Positions 1 to 12,362 are shown, numbered from the stretch's first letter. The stretch: DNA of 64,000 bases from Xylona heveae TC161 (GCF_001619985.1 NW_017264195.1:1054001-1118000), one strand, 5' to 3'. The notes: a model not told the origin generated them from the letters alone. Program-made: numbers and translations.

Positions 1-376
1 CCCCCATTCCTCTTCCCGACGACGCCTGTCACTCGTCACTTTCATCGCGGCCCGCAAAGGACAGCCGGGATCCCCGGAATGTCATAAATCACCAAACTTT
101 ACTGTCTCGTCAAATGCAAACCACGCTCCTTTCCATTTTTTCCCTCTACGACTTCATGGGGCAAAATATATTGTCGAGATTTGATCTAATCTCAGTCGCC
201 AGAGCCAAATAATTGAGGGGCCCCGTTCAAAATGATGATAACGATGATGCCATTTCGCAAAAATGCCTGGTGCACTAACTGTCAAGCCCCTTGAGAGGTA
301 TTCGAACGCCAATCTCCAGCAACGCCTTCCCATAGAAAGATGCATGTCCCATGTTTCGAGACACCAATGCTCAATT
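1..376. other. Intergenic / 3' flank of BET3
   Basis: No coding region is supported here. The stretch lies downstream of the BET3 stop codon and probably holds its 3' UTR. No repeat or RNA gene was seen. Confidence 0.5.
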
Positions 377-1298
377 CTATTCATCCTCGGGCGGTAGCTC
401 ATCTTCAATGTAACGGATCAAGGATATCCGCATCTCTGTCGTGTCGTTGCCGCGCAAGACGTCGCTGATGAAGTGCGCCTCCACTTGCATTTGCACCTAT
501 ATCAGAATATACTCGTCAGCTCATCGACGAGCAAATTATTTCTCTATAGAGATAACACGTTGCGTCATGTCTGAATCTGCCATCTGGACCAACGTACCAT
601 CTCCAGTGCTCCTCGCAGAATACCACATAATATGTTCGAGTACCACAACTCATCCTGTGCGCGGCCATCATCAGGAAGCTCGACAAAGTCGGCAAGAGGA
701 TTCTCGTCAAAAAGAAGAGAAAATTCTTTGTTGTCGCTCGTCCAATTGGCAATCGTAGGTGTAATGTTCAGAAAGATCTTGAAGCCAACCTGATAGCAAA
801 AGTCAGCAATGAGGTGCTCAAACGAATTACGAAAATTTCATGTTCAAAGACTCGTATGCCAATATATATGCCATACCTTGGAAATCATTTCCGCAGTTTC
901 GCGAAAGTTAGAGCAGCGGCCAGCACCAGACTTGGCCAGAAAGTCTTCGATTAACCGTACTCCAATATTGTAGCCCATCTTGTCGAGCTGCTTATTGACC
1001 TCGACATAATCACTCTCGTAGTCCTTGCAGAGTTGGGCCACAATGGTACCATAAGTGAGAGTCACCAGCTCTGCGTTGACCTTGTCAACCCTTGTCCTAA
1101 ATGTCCGTCGTCAGTTGCAGTTCTACATGTCGCAAGATTGCACGTGGAACTGAAATCTAGCTATGGTAATGCTGGATTACGGGTCATACTAACTTCCATA
1201 CCCTGCACAGCACCTGTTAGCACGCTCATCTAACTTGTCAATGGCGGGGTGATATAAACTTACTCTTCCCCAATTCTGACTGCTTTTGCTGAAGCCAT
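377..1298 (-). CDS. BET3: TRAPP complex subunit Bet3 (TRAPPC3)
   Basis: Core subunit of the TRAPP vesicle-tethering complexes, which act as Rab/Ypt1 exchange factors at the ER-Golgi and Golgi. The start [12 protein letters not shown] at 1298 opens a short first exon that ends at a GT donor near 1263. Later exons carry the Bet3 hallmarks [37 protein letters not shown] and [12 protein letters not shown] (about 844-1065). The last exon reads out as an [12 protein letters not shown]-type C-terminus followed by TAG at 377-379. At least three introns interrupt the gene, one near the start very close to a micro-exon, so internal boundaries are approximate. Overall length fits the roughly 190-residue family. 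The U5-40K gene lies 376 bp away in divergent orientation. Identity is secure from the motif run; exon edges are inferred. Confidence 0.93.
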
Positions 1299-1674
1299 TG
1301 GTGACTTATCAAAGATCGATGAGAGGCTTCCCTATGCTAAGTTTCGCACTGCAGAAGGTGTAGCAGTATCAGAACCTCACAAAACCCAAGCTTAAGACAA
1401 ATCGCAAGCTCGAGAAGCTATTCACAAATAATAACGTGGTTGCAGCTCCTCCGCATATCCTCGGTCGAGGAGGCCCGAGTGTGATTACATAAGGCCATAT
1501 CAGACCTAGATCTGGTTTAGCGTCAACCATCATCGTCGTGCGGCTCTGTGTGGACTTTTGGCTTGGACATTCCGCGTCCTTAGCTTCAACATTGAGATTG
1601 ATTACATTTTTGCTCAGAATTGTCTTTCACCTAAATTCAGATCTTCATCCGGGCCGCCCAAGCTTTAGGACAAA
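1299..1674. promoter_or_regulatory. Divergent promoter region BET3 / U5-40K
   Basis: A 376-bp gap between two divergently transcribed housekeeping genes. It must contain both promoters or 5' leaders. No individual box could be assigned with confidence. Confidence 0.5.
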
Positions 1675-3148
1675 ATGTCGGCCGAGAAAAGACCCGCGTC
1701 GGACGCGTTTGGGTCTTCGCAAATGATTGTCAAGCGACAACGCTCCAACGGCGATCTGAGTGGAAGCAATGCGGTAGCGGTAGTAAATAGCACTGCGCAG
1801 GATGGCGCACTTATTCAGGCTGTATGTGAATTGCGCGGATATATGTGTTCTGGGACACATAAGCTGACAGCGGAAACAAGGTCCCCAGGACAAGCGGTCT
1901 GCAGGCGCCGATTTTAGAATTGACCGGTATATGATACTGCAAAGGCAGGATGAAGCGGAACGGAAATATGCTGACAGCAATCAGGTCATTCTGGCGAGGT
2001 ATTTGCGACGAGATTTGACCCGACAGGACAACATATTGCGTCTGGTTCAATGGATCGATCAATTAGTGAGAAACAATGGCTCTCTTAGTTGGTTTTAATT
2101 TTTCAGGATGGACCTTACTGACAGTCCGATCACAGTGTTATGGCGAACATACGGCGAATGTGAAAATTATGGCATATTAAACGGACACAAAGGAGCGGTT
2201 CTAGACCTGCAATGGTCGCGAGACTCTCGTGTTGTTTACTCTGCTTCGGCCGACGCCATGCTCGCAAGCTGGGACCTGGACACCGGACTACGGATACGGA
2301 GACACGTAGGACACGAGGAAGTGATTAATTGCATGGACGTTAGCAAACGGGGCGAGGAATTATTAATCAGTGGTAGCGACGACGGGTCCATTGGGGTTAG
2401 TCACTCAGCCTCTTAAGATCTCAGAACACACAAGCCTGGCCACTCTACGGAATACTAACAAGGCCGCAATTGTCAAACAGATCTGGGATCCACGGCAAAA
2501 AGAAGCCGTCGACTACATTGAGACCGAATTCCCCGTCACGGCCGTAACGCTGTCCGAAGCCGGCAACGAGCTCTACTCTGGCAGCATCGACAATGACATC
2601 AAAGTATGGGATCTCCGAAAGAAGAGCGTCGCATACACCATGATAGGACACACCGATACCATTACCTCTCTCCAAATCTCCCCCGATTCGCAGACCCTGC
2701 TCTCCAACTCTCACGACTCAACTGTCCGCACGTGGGACATACGTCCTTTTGCGCCCACGGACCGACATATTCGCACATTCGACGGCGCGCCAACGGGCCT
2801 AGAAAAGAACTTGATTCGCGCAAGCTGGGATCCCCAGGGCCAGAAGATTGCCGCAGGTAGCGGCGACAGGAGTGTTGTTGTCTGGGAGGCTGCCACGGGC
2901 AAGCTTCTGTACAAGCTGCCCGGCCACAAGGGTACCGTAAATGACGTGCGCTTTTCTCCAACCTCTGAACCAATCAGTAAGTTTATCATCTCTTCCTATC
3001 GTGTTTTCTCCCCTTTCATCTCTTACCGTCGTTCTAATCCGAGGTATCTACTACTGTCTTTGACATTCCCTACTGACTCCATCTCCAACCCGCAGTCGTC
3101 TCCGCCTCATCAGACAGAAACCTCATGCTCGGCGAATTAGGCAAATAA
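1675..3148 (+). CDS. U5 snRNP 40-kDa WD40 protein (SNRNP40 / Spf38-Cwf17 family)
   Basis: WD40-propeller component of the U5 snRNP, which contacts Prp8 in the spliceosome. Six exons fit the sequence: 1675-1821, 1881-1926, 1985-2065, 2136-2395, 2481-2976 and 3096-3148. They give 360 residues, the normal size for the family. After a polar N-terminus of about 55 residues come seven WD repeats with motifs such as LTGHSGEVF, SIMLWRTYGECENY, HKGAVLDLQWSRDS, RRHVGHEEVINCMD, SNSHDSTVRTWDIRP and GTVNDVRFSPTSEP. The protein ends DRNLMLGELGK, a hallmark of this ortholog group. The exon 2 acceptor was chosen so the join reads AVPRTSGLQAP. All introns are short (58-119 nt). Identification is by motif recall rather than a search, but the match runs over the whole length. 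Confidence 0.93.
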
Positions 3149-3624
3149 ACAAAAAAGCAACCGTTTCATTTTCCGTCTCTGTCCATTTGACCCCAAATCC
3201 GCATTCCCATTTCCAATTTTTCTTTTCCAATCTCCATTTTTTTTTTCTAAGTGATACAATGCGTTGTGCCTCGGGGTTTTTGTCAACTTTATATCATTAC
3301 TATCATTGTATTGTACATATACTTATTCCAGGCCTCTTGCTACCACCAAAAGAAGAGAATCATCTAAAGAATACATACTACTACATCCCATCAAATTCAT
3401 ATACTTTGAATCGTATGGATCGCCTTTTCTTTAAATCGTGTATAAATTTTGCGCCTACACAGTAGACGGCACAGACACAACTCCTATAGAAACTAATAAA
3501 AATTACAATGAAATACAATGAAGTACAATGCACCCGACCCAAGAATCGTCCGTCCGTTATACCTTACGTTTAATTTTGATCCGGCACATCAGAATAACGT
3601 ATATATACATTTCTTCGCCAGAAC
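3149..3624. other. Convergent 3' intergenic region, T-rich
   Basis: This lies between the convergent U5-40K and NOP6-like genes. It holds T-rich tracts (about 3185-3245) and no supported coding sequence, and is likely the two 3' UTRs. Confidence 0.5.
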
Positions 3625-4932
3625 CTAAGGACCAGAAACCATGGCGAGTCGACTGGGATGAATACCGCCTTGGTCTTCGGCGCCGATTCCGGCACCGCCA
3701 CCGGCACCACCCCCATCGCCTCCTCTTCCAGGCCGCGGCCGTTGTTGTTGATGCCGCTGCTGGTGTGACTGCTGGTGTCTACCTTTCTTCGCCTTTTGCG
3801 CTTCCTGCTTGGCTTGTTCTTGTTGCTGGCGTTTACGCTGCTCGTTGAGTTTTTCGTTTTTAGTGCGCAGTTTCCATTTGCGGTCTCTGCTCTTGCCGCC
3901 GCCGCCGCCGGCACTTTATATAATGTTAGTCTTAGAATCACAGGGGGAGGGGGGGGGGGGGGGGGAACTAAAAACATTCTAGGGGACTGAGGGAGGAATG
4001 GGATGAATGGAGAAGAATGCGGGCCACCGAAGGAAAAGGGACAGGGAAAATAAGAGGAAAATAACTGCGACAGGGAAAGAAAAGTAAAAGGTGAACATAC
4101 GTCAATTCGACATTGATTTTCCGCGCGGGCGAAATGCCATCGTCAAAATTCGAGTGATGATACAGCTTCAGGCACGTCTTCATACGATCGTACGCTTCGA
4201 ATTCCAGAAATGCAAAACCCTTTGATTTGCCCGTCTCCTTGTCCGTCAGGTGCCGCACAGAAGTTGGCTGGATTTTGGCAAAGTGCTTGGTCACGCTTTC
4301 TGTCGTGGCGGAATACGGGAGATTGCCTGTGTCAATGTTAGTGTCAGTGTCAGTGTTTGTTTTTAGTATATTAGGTTTCTTTGGCCTTGGGAATAGGTAA
4401 AGCAATGCATCTTGGAAAAGAGGAAGGTAGTGCGTGTATGAAGACCAATGGCATAAATTGGAGCCACATGGGGACAATCATACGAAAGGCGATAGGATAT
4501 AACGGGACGGTAGAGAAATATGCACGAACCAATAAAGACGATAAATCGCACAGCCTTCCCACCCTGGTGTTCGCCCTCGCCATCATAACCAGCATTTTCG
4601 TCTCCTTCTCCAGTATGTTCTTGGGCTTGTTGCTGCGCATTGTTTCCTCCCTCTTCGGTCTGTTGAGCGGCGCTCGACTTGCTGGATTTCGTCTTGCGCT
4701 TCTTCTTTGATTTTTGCTCAGCGCCGGCAGACTTCACCGCGTCTGCATCATTGGCGACCTTTTCCGACTGAGCAGCTGCAGGCTCCGCTGTTGAATCGTG
4801 CGAAAGTTTTCTCTTCTTCCGTTGTGTTTGCGCGGAAGTGTCTTCGTGGTTCTCGGCGGGCTCGTCGACGGCGGGAATGTCTGCGGGACTGTCTCGTCTG
4901 GTGTCGCGCTTGGACGACTTTGATTTTGCCAT
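3625..4932 (-). CDS. Nop6-like RRM ribosome-biogenesis protein
   Basis: Predicted nucleolar RNA-binding protein of early small-subunit biogenesis. Exons 4530-4932, 4101-4326 and 3625-3913 add up to 305 residues. The N-terminal 130 residues are charged and lysine-rich (KSKKKRKTKSSKSS, KRKLSH), typical of nucleolar signals. A single RRM follows, reading FIVFIGNLPYSATTES, KGFAFLEFEAYDRM and ARKINVELTAGGGG; the last string is a Nop6 signature. The C-terminus is a basic Gln/Gly tail (KLRTKNEKLNEQRKRQQQEQ). The start at 4932 (MAKSKSS) is preferred to an in-frame ATG four codons upstream. Intron 2 (3914-4100) carries a 17-base G run on the + strand (C run in the transcript). Ribosome-biogenesis role is inferred from family. 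Confidence 0.85.
3949..3965. repeat. Poly-G homopolymer in NOP6-like intron 2
   Basis: An uninterrupted run of 17 G on the + strand, preceded by a five-G run. It lies inside the second intron of the minus-strand gene, so the pre-mRNA carries a C17 tract upstream of the GACTAAC branch site. Confidence 0.9.
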
Positions 4933-5694
4933 TGTAAGCCACAACCACAGCGGATAGCTGACAATGAGCAGGTGAAGCTGTGCTGATTGACAGGTGAAGA
5001 ATTATGGTGCTGCGCAGGGTCCAACAGCTCTCGGAGATAATTGATATTTTTCTAGTTGAAATCATATCAGTACGAGTTATTGCCTGATCTGGCCTAGACT
5101 GACCGCTGAGCTTTCTGCGGGATGGGTCCGTGCCGCCGACCGGGGGCCTTGAACTTTTACGGTGTTCTATATGATCCCATTGCATACTCATCGATTACAT
5201 CTCTCGATCCTCATTGATCGCGAATTCTACTGCCTGCGTCTCTGCCTCCTGGTTCATTTTATCTACCTTGGACGTGATAAACCGTTATGGGGGAAATATA
5301 TGTGTTCCGTCGGTCTTCGAGGTATACTGATGAACTTTGTCATGTGTAGGATCGAGGGAAAGCTGGAGCAGTCTGCCACCACTGCGAAACAGACGTGATG
5401 CTTTGTTCTTTGTACTCCATCGTCAGCGTGATTCATGCCAGTTCTTGCATCTGTATTCTTTTTTTTTTCTTTGTCTCTGCTGTCGCATTTATTTTCTAGC
5501 AGCTTCGCTCTGCCTTCCTAGCCAATTTTTCGTGGGTATAGTCAATTGCATGCGGTCAGTATGTCGTGGTAACTCCAGCCAAATGATATATATTATATTG
5601 CCCTCCTTTATTCCTTTTGCTCCCATTCTTTCAAAGCGATACCCAAGCAATTCGTCGCAATAAGGATCTCACGACTCTTCCGTGACATTTCAAC
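4933..5694. other. Intergenic, no gene seen
   Basis: This separates the divergent NOP6-like and membrane-protein genes. Open frames here look like random readings without family motifs. A T-rich tract sits near 5458-5470. Confidence 0.5.
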
Positions 5695-5892
5695 ATGTCT
5701 TCAGCCCGCCGTGCACCTCGAAAACATTTCTCTTCTAACGATAAAAGAATCATGTCTGAGCCAGGGTTGTTGACGGCTTCCATGCATAAAGGTACGCTGG
5801 GTGGCTCTGCCTTATCATCCGCGCATATCTAGTACGGACCGTTGAAGAGAAGAGAACCAGGAGAAAGAGATCAATCACAGTATTTAGAAAGC

Positions 5893-7421
5893 ATGCCAGC
5901 AACGGACGAGAAGAGCGACAACAATATTACGTGCTCAGACCTGTTTGAAACTTTGGCATCTCTGCCGGTGCGGGTTCTTAGCATCGCTGTCGAAGTGGTT
6001 GTGACGATGCCACGCCTTCTCAGAATACCCATGTCTATTGCTCTTACTGTCTTCATCGTTTACCAAATCATTGGGGCTGTGACCAACACGGTAGCAAAAT
6101 CTGTTCACGCATCCCTCTCACCGCTGTGCCTCATACCTGGCGCAAGCCTCTTCAATCTCTCGATTTGCAAATCGTCGTCTCCGTTGCCAGTCTTGGAGAA
6201 ACTCAAATTGGGCTCTGTACCTCCGCCTGTCGACTTTGGTCAACTCATCACGATTGAATCTCCAATCGAAGGACTCCTTCACGCTGGTATCCAACATATG
6301 CCTCTGTCTCAATATTTAATTCAGGGGGAGATGAGAGTCCGTCAACTACGTACCCGAGTGCGGGTCAGCTCATTCAAGAACCGGTAAGATTTATTATGTC
6401 GAACTTTACCTATCTTGCGCCTTTCCTATTCAGTCTCTTGAGCTTGTCAATCTCTATTTGTGGCTTTTTCACAATGCCTGTCACCCTTTAAAATCCATTG
6501 CGCATGCAGCTTTCAAATCAGTGCTTTGATCACACATGTGTTCAGAGAAGGCGAAATATGTTGGATTAATGGTTTTCAGCTGACATGACGCTTTCGCGTC
6601 CCAGGGGTGAATTGCTCGACATTCTTGAAGCATTCATTGGCAAAACACACGAGACAGTTGACACAGTCTTGCTGTTCAATTCGCGTCTTCGTGGGCTGCT
6701 TGATCTCATAGCGATACAGACAAATAGTACCATACGCAGACTTGAATGGATGGCTGAAAAGGATTTTATAGAGCCCCCTGGCGCCCTTTCGCGCTCTATG
6801 CAATGGCTTGTTCCTGGATATATAGATCTATGGACGTATCGGATGAGAGAAATGACTAACGCGTTCACTTACCACAAGCGATTTGTCCTAGACAGGTTGG
6901 AGAAAATAATAAGTAGCGGCGAATATATCCTCAACGGTCTTGATTCCTTGGATTACCTTCTAAATGAACTACATAAGAGGTTGCTTCCCGCAGATGCGGG
7001 GGACCGCACATATAGCGCGGAGAACCTGTCGATAATGTGGAGCATCCTCTGCACCTGGGGTCGCCGTGAGGAGGGCGGTATCTGGACCGGACTCAGCGCC
7101 GAGGACAAGGAAAAGCTCAGCCATCTCACCGAGTTTGACAAGCATCGTAGAGCGACCCGCTCCCATGTCGGCAACTCAACGCTCACGCTGAGAACCATGG
7201 CGGCCGCGCTAAAACACCTGTCCGAGAATATCGACGATTCTCGACTCATTGACGCTTCGGCGCGCCCGTCGCCATCTTCTGCACTTTCTCTCTCCGCCCA
7301 TATCCAAATTCTCCGCAAAGGGGCGGAAACACTCACAAAACTCCATCGCATCAATGCAGATCGTCATCGCCTGGAATATAAACGTGTTATTGAAGATCCG
7401 TCCAATTGGATGCAGCCATAG
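5893..7421 (+). CDS. Unnamed membrane protein, conserved-looking
   Basis: I do not recognise a named family. Two exons, 5893-6385 and 6604-7421, join cleanly (AAC CG | G GGT GAA) to give 436 residues. Residues about 25-75 hold a hydrophobic stretch (LPVRVLSIAVEVVVTMPRL, IALTVFIVYQIIGAV) suggesting one or two membrane segments. The rest is a long helical, charged region with little low complexity. The start MPATDEKSD at 5893 is conservative. An upstream reading MSSARRAPRKHFSS at 5695 looks coding but could not be joined in phase through a good donor, so it may be an upstream exon or a leader. Expression and topology are unknown. Confidence 0.7.
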
Positions 7422-7829
7422 AGATAGTCAAGGGCGAGTCGATAATTGCACGGCCAGCTCCGGCAAAAAAAGGATGGGTGTGCGGGATACTCTTGGAGCC
7501 GTCAACCGGATGTCATCATCACATTGTTGCAAAGTTTACAAAAAATATACTGGGTTCCAGATGAACGTATTTTTAGGGTAGCTAACGCTATTAATAGGTT
7601 TTGATTGTGAACTTTGTTGGAAAATTGGTATCATCACGTTGGTCGATGGTATGGATTGTTTTGATTTATCGCTAAAGGAGAACAAATTAACGCAAAATTA
7701 GAAAACTTTTTGTACTATTTGATAATGCTTTACTGTGGGTATAGACCTTGAGTCCTATGTAGCGCTCGAGAATAATATGGAATCATAGTCTGCATTGAAT
7801 AGCTTCGCCATCCACACAGACAGACAGAC

Positions 7830-7864
<35 letters not shown>

Positions 7865-7889
7865 GCGAGGGAGGATAGCACTGGCGGTT
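7422..7889. other. Convergent intergenic region with CAGA/GA/GCGA microsatellite
   Basis: 3' regions of two convergent genes. At 7816-7872 there is a compound microsatellite of (CAGA)n, (GA)n and (GCGA)n. Nothing else was seen. Confidence 0.7.
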
Positions 7890-9001
7890 TTAGTAAAACA
7901 ACAATTCTACACCACCTTCTGTAGCCCCGTATCTGCTTTTGACTTCCGGCCGATTCAAAAATTTCAGCAGAGGAATCTGAGTATCCTTCATGTCCAAAAT
8001 GCCTCTCTTCTTTTGATCAATGTGAGAGGAATCAATCACAATCCTTTCTAGCTTGTCCATGGAAAGAGCGCCTAAATCGCCAAAAAAAAAGTCAGTGTGA
8101 GTTTGTAACACTACCGGGCGATCATTGAGAATTACCTTCATCGATAAGATCTATTAATCGTGCCGGAGTGCCTACAGCAATGCCGATTCTAATGTTAACA
8201 TTAAATGTTAGCGGCGATAACGTTGTTGTAAATCCGTGGGGGGCATAGCGGTTGACTTGCCTTGCCTGCTTTACAAACTTGACAGCTTCCTTGAGCTTAA
8301 TATGTTTGGCAAAGAGCTTCCCAATTGTGGCTTCCTTTGTCTGAAACTTTCGTAAAACCCTATATTACTCGTGAGGTTTTCATAACCAGATTACCCTTGG
8401 GCACAGGTGGAGACCAACCTCGTCAAGTCGGCAGCGCGCAGACCAGCGCCGGTGACGACAAGAGTATGAGGGCTACCCTTTTCTTTGGGAGCTTTGGAAA
8501 GGGGCTTGATGCGACCAAATTGCGCGGCATAATGTTCTAAAAAGTCGGGAAGGGTTGCCGTCGTTCGTGGCTTCTCCCACGACGTCGTATCGCGTATTGC
8601 CTTCTCTATAATTCAGGGTGATATAAGCAATCGGTCCGCGAACATGCCTGAGGATTATGTAGATCGGAAATTGAGAGAGACCAACCTGGAAGGCGCCTGT
8701 CCTCGAGCTCCACTAGGCTCAATTCCCCTTCGAAGCGTTTCGTCCTTTGCGCAACGTAATCCGCCAACAGAGAACCGTCCATTTTCCCTAATGCCGCATT
8801 GACCCCATTCTCGGTGTCCAGGTCCGCGTCCGCAAAACCCTCAGATGTTGCCTTTTTATTCTTTCTCTTCTTGGACCGTTTTGAAGTCTTTTCCTCTACA
8901 GCGGCCTCAACGGTCTCGTCCCGTTTTCTTTTGTTGGATTCAGGCAGAGCTGGCGCTATGTTTTGAGCGCTGGAAACCGAAGATTCCTCGACGTCGGACA
9001 T
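7890..9001 (-). CDS. CMS1: Cms1-family 90S pre-ribosome protein
   Basis: Small-subunit processome protein of the Cms1/CMSS1 family, a degenerate DEAD-helicase-like fold. The start is MSDVEESSVSS at 9001. A Lys-rich nuclear segment (KTSKRSKKRKNKKA) follows at residues about 38-51. Then come WEKPRTTATLPDFLEHYA-like sequence, HTLVVTGAGLRAADLTR, a VGTPARLIDLID motif (matching the helicase Ia/Ib-like segment) and LERIVIDSSHIDQKKRGI, which replaces the DEAD box. The protein ends GGVELLFY with TAA at 7890-7892. Three or more introns were inferred; their positions are approximate. Normal ATPase motifs (GKT, DEAD) are not seen, as expected for the family. Confidence 0.85.
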
Positions 9002-10425
9002 GATGTATGTGCTGGAATTCTTGGCAGAAAATACCGAACTGTGAATTTCCCGGCTGCACGTAGATGCTGAATTCAGCCGATCTGTTCCGGGGTGCGAATG
9101 AAGCTATGGCGATGGGACATCCGGGGAAGAAATTCAGCGCAAAAATAACGTCAGCGAACACAGAGAATCAACTTTTTTTCTGAGGGAGAAAAACTAAGAT
9201 CCAAATCGGGTTTAGACTACCCGCGTCTGCATGGGGTGACGCTATTCCCTTCTCGGCACCACTATAATCTGTACTCGATATAACCGCAGCGACGACAACA
9301 TCTGTTGATCAAACGCCACTCTCTCGAATTATTTTATCCTGTAAGCAGCCTGTCAGATTTGAAACGCAGGGGAGTTATGGCATAGGAATTGGTGAGACAC
9401 GTTTCAGTACATGCAACTGGTGGCGTTTCCTCAGCCATGTTTACCGCTCCATTTCCCCAGCCAATTACTGGCCCCGGGCTGAAGACCGGTTTAACGCCGG
9501 CGGCTATTTCTCCTTGACCTTGTCCATCACGACTTTTGGAACCACGAGTCTCAGATTGCTCATTGAAGATTCCCAATATAACTTCATCACAAGCATTCAA
9601 TTATGAGCTCTTCCAAGCGCCTAAACAAAGTTAACCGACCTTGTTCTACTTCCAACATGCACTACCATTCTCTACTACAAAGCCACCAGATCATCAAGCT
9701 TGCGGCAGTGTAGCAATTCGCCAGCACAAAGCGCTGTGGTATTTTTGTTCTTCTTTTCAATGTCGAAGTCCTTGTTTCGTTTCTCTCCCTTGCAAAGCCC
9801 TTGTGCTTTGTCAAACTCTTTGATGCTTTTCCGTCCTGCAGCTGTTTGGTTTCATTACCATCTTTGCTCTGTTTTTACGTTTCATAATAAATACAACTCT
9901 TTTGCATCCCCTAAGCATTTTCTGTTTTGTCCAACGCAACGTGTTTCGCATGCTTTACAGATGTCAGAAAACTCGACCCATTCATTGGCCGGGTCTACGC
10001 CATTTATTTTGAACATGCATTGAACTTGCACCTAAGATGTTTTAAATGCCTTTTCAATTGGTGCTTGTTATTTTTCCATATTTATCTTTTCTCTGGATCT
10101 GACGTGAATAATTGTGAGCGACTCTTTTAAGGTTGTTCATTCCAAGCAATACTTTATTTACAATCGTATCGCCGCATCCTTTCTTTAACCTTGACCTTTT
10201 ACTGCGTCAAAGCAGAGGCTGTTGGCAACGTCAATACAAAAGTCCATGGTCTGTGTTTATCGTCCTTGCTTTCCTCTTCGTTTGCTTCTTGTCGTCTTCA
10301 GCTTGTCAAGCAGAAGTGTAGGAGCAACACCTATCTTGTTAGCTCTGATTTCAGAAAAATACGACAACAGATGATAATCGGGAAATCTACAGCCACTTTC
10401 TTTGCTTTGACAGAACAGATACACC
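9002..10425. other. Divergent intergenic region / long 5' leader
   Basis: 1.4 kb between CMS1 and the PPxY membrane-protein gene. Several short open frames occur on both strands (longest 107 codons) without recognisable motifs. Pyrimidine-rich patches on the + strand (about 9640-9930) suggest a promoter and a leader with upstream ORFs for the downstream gene. Confidence 0.4.
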
Positions 10426-12352
10426 ATGAGACATCACCCGTCATTGTCCATTGATCCTGATCCGACCTCGGGACGAGTTCGCTCACGTCCAGATTCTACC
10501 GTCAGCGACATTCCACTCATTCTAAATCCTCAATCTGCAAACCCCTCCCTTTTATCAACTTCTCCCTCTCCTCATACCCCAGCGACGAACTCATCAGATA
10601 GGGGTTTTCTCCCCTCGCCGTGCAGCAGCCGCCATATTACTCCTGCGGATTACAATAGAATCTTCAACTCCCCAACCACACCAGACGCAACGCAATCGAT
10701 CTCGCCTCGTAGCTTTGTTGGCGTGCGGCATCATCGAACGATAACAGACTCTAGTCAAATCCAGAGTACCGAACACTATGGATATTATACCCCGCATCAG
10801 ACAGAGGTGCTGTCCCAAAATAGAGCAACCCCTACGACCGATCGCAAGATATGGCGGTATTGCTGCTCCTCCACACCCAAGGGTAGCAAACTAGTCAAAA
10901 ATAACGCTGTTATGTGCATTATTTCCGGATCAGCACTCGCCATTTTGCTCACAATCTGTACGTATATTATTTATCTACATGGATTTATACGCTCCCTAGG
11001 GCGCCTCACCATATCTCAATCCACTGACAATGACAGATCTCGCGCTCGTCACCAGCCACGAAATAACCAGCGACGCGTTTACCATTGTCTTTCTCATCCT
11101 AATCGTCGTCCTTACAATCGTCTTCATCTATCTGCTCATCCGGCTCTGCCTCGCGGCATATCCTCTCGGAGGGCAGCCCTTACCGGAATCCCAGCTATGC
11201 GCCGAACGGGACCGTGAACGTGTCACTCAGCATCAGCCGCCGTTTCTCTACTCTTTTGCATTCGCCCCCCCGCCTTCCTCCGGGGACATGCCTCAAGGGC
11301 TACAACACCGCTTGGCATACCCTGTTCGTCCTATCCGGGTGATTCTCGCGCGAGACGAAGAGCTGGCACATCTCGACGAAGATGAGATGAGAGAAGAGCA
11401 TGTTGAGGAGGATATGGTAATTGGTCGATATGGCAATGTTGAGAAGAAAGCAGTCATTCGTCCTCCCCCGCCAGCATATGGACTATGGAGGGATAGCGTT
11501 GTATGCCGCCCCCGTTTTCTTTATATTTCTCCTCGTTCCAAAGACCTCATGTCGCTAGTACATGCTAACATTCCGTTCACCCAGCGCGTCGACCCAAATC
11601 TCCTCTTCTGGCAGCGCGCAAGCTGTCACTGTAATGGTGATAATCATTCGGAGACACAAATCTCACGCGATACACCTTGCCTACAATGTCACCAGCGTAG
11701 TCCATCCTCTTCTTCAACTTCGTCGTCATCTTCATCCTCTTCATCCGCATCATCGTCTTTGTCGCCAAATACCCCATTATCACACCATCCAGGCCAGTCG
11801 CGGCGTCACACGCGAACAAGCTTGACTGCCTCCGATACATTATCACTTCCTCCATCCCCGGCTTATTTTGACGTCTGTTCACCTCCGCCCCCGCCGCCCA
11901 TGCCCGCCATGGCTTCCACGGTGTCAGTAGAAGCGTCTCGATCTGCAGTCTTGACAACTGTCTCCGTGGGCGATTTGTCTGGTGTCCAGCAGTCTCCATC
12001 ATCCTCTTCCTCCTCGTCACATCCGCAGCCACATCCTCATTCCCCAATTGGTCCTAGTACTACTATTACTATTAGTACTACTACTCCCAGCCAAACGCCT
12101 AGTCCTCCTTTTTCTCATTCTGCACCTACTTCTTCACCTGCACCCGTCCCCGTCCCTGTCCCCGCTCCCACTCCTGTCGCAGTACCCGCCGCAGCCGCAC
12201 TTTCCACAAACCCTGGTCCATCCATCCCACCGACCGCACATCCACCGCGCCTTACGCTCATCGTGCCCTCTTCTTCCTCTTCTGCCCTATTGCCCTCTTC
12301 ATCGTCATCGTCTTCTTCGCCACCGCCGGCATATGACCGTCCTTTTGCATAA
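10426..12352 (+). CDS. Membrane protein with two PPxY motifs and Ser/Pro-rich tail
   Basis: Function unnamed. Exons 10426-10957, 11037-11500 and 11585-12352 give 587 residues. The N-terminal 150 residues are Ser/Pro-rich. Two hydrophobic helices follow (AVMCIISGSALAILLTI and IVFLILIVVLTIVFIYLLI), split by the first intron. The next part has RPPPPAYGLWRDSV joined to RVDPNLLFWQR, and the tail is a Ser/Pro/Thr low-complexity region ending PPPAYDRPFA. Both PPAY strings match the PPxY ligand of WW domains (established for Rsp5/Nedd4 ligases), so a role as a ligase adaptor or substrate is possible (inference). Intron 2 (11501-11584) is 84 nt, a multiple of three without stops, so its retention would keep the frame and add 28 residues. 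Confidence 0.8.
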
Positions 12353-12362
12353 TCATCTTTCT

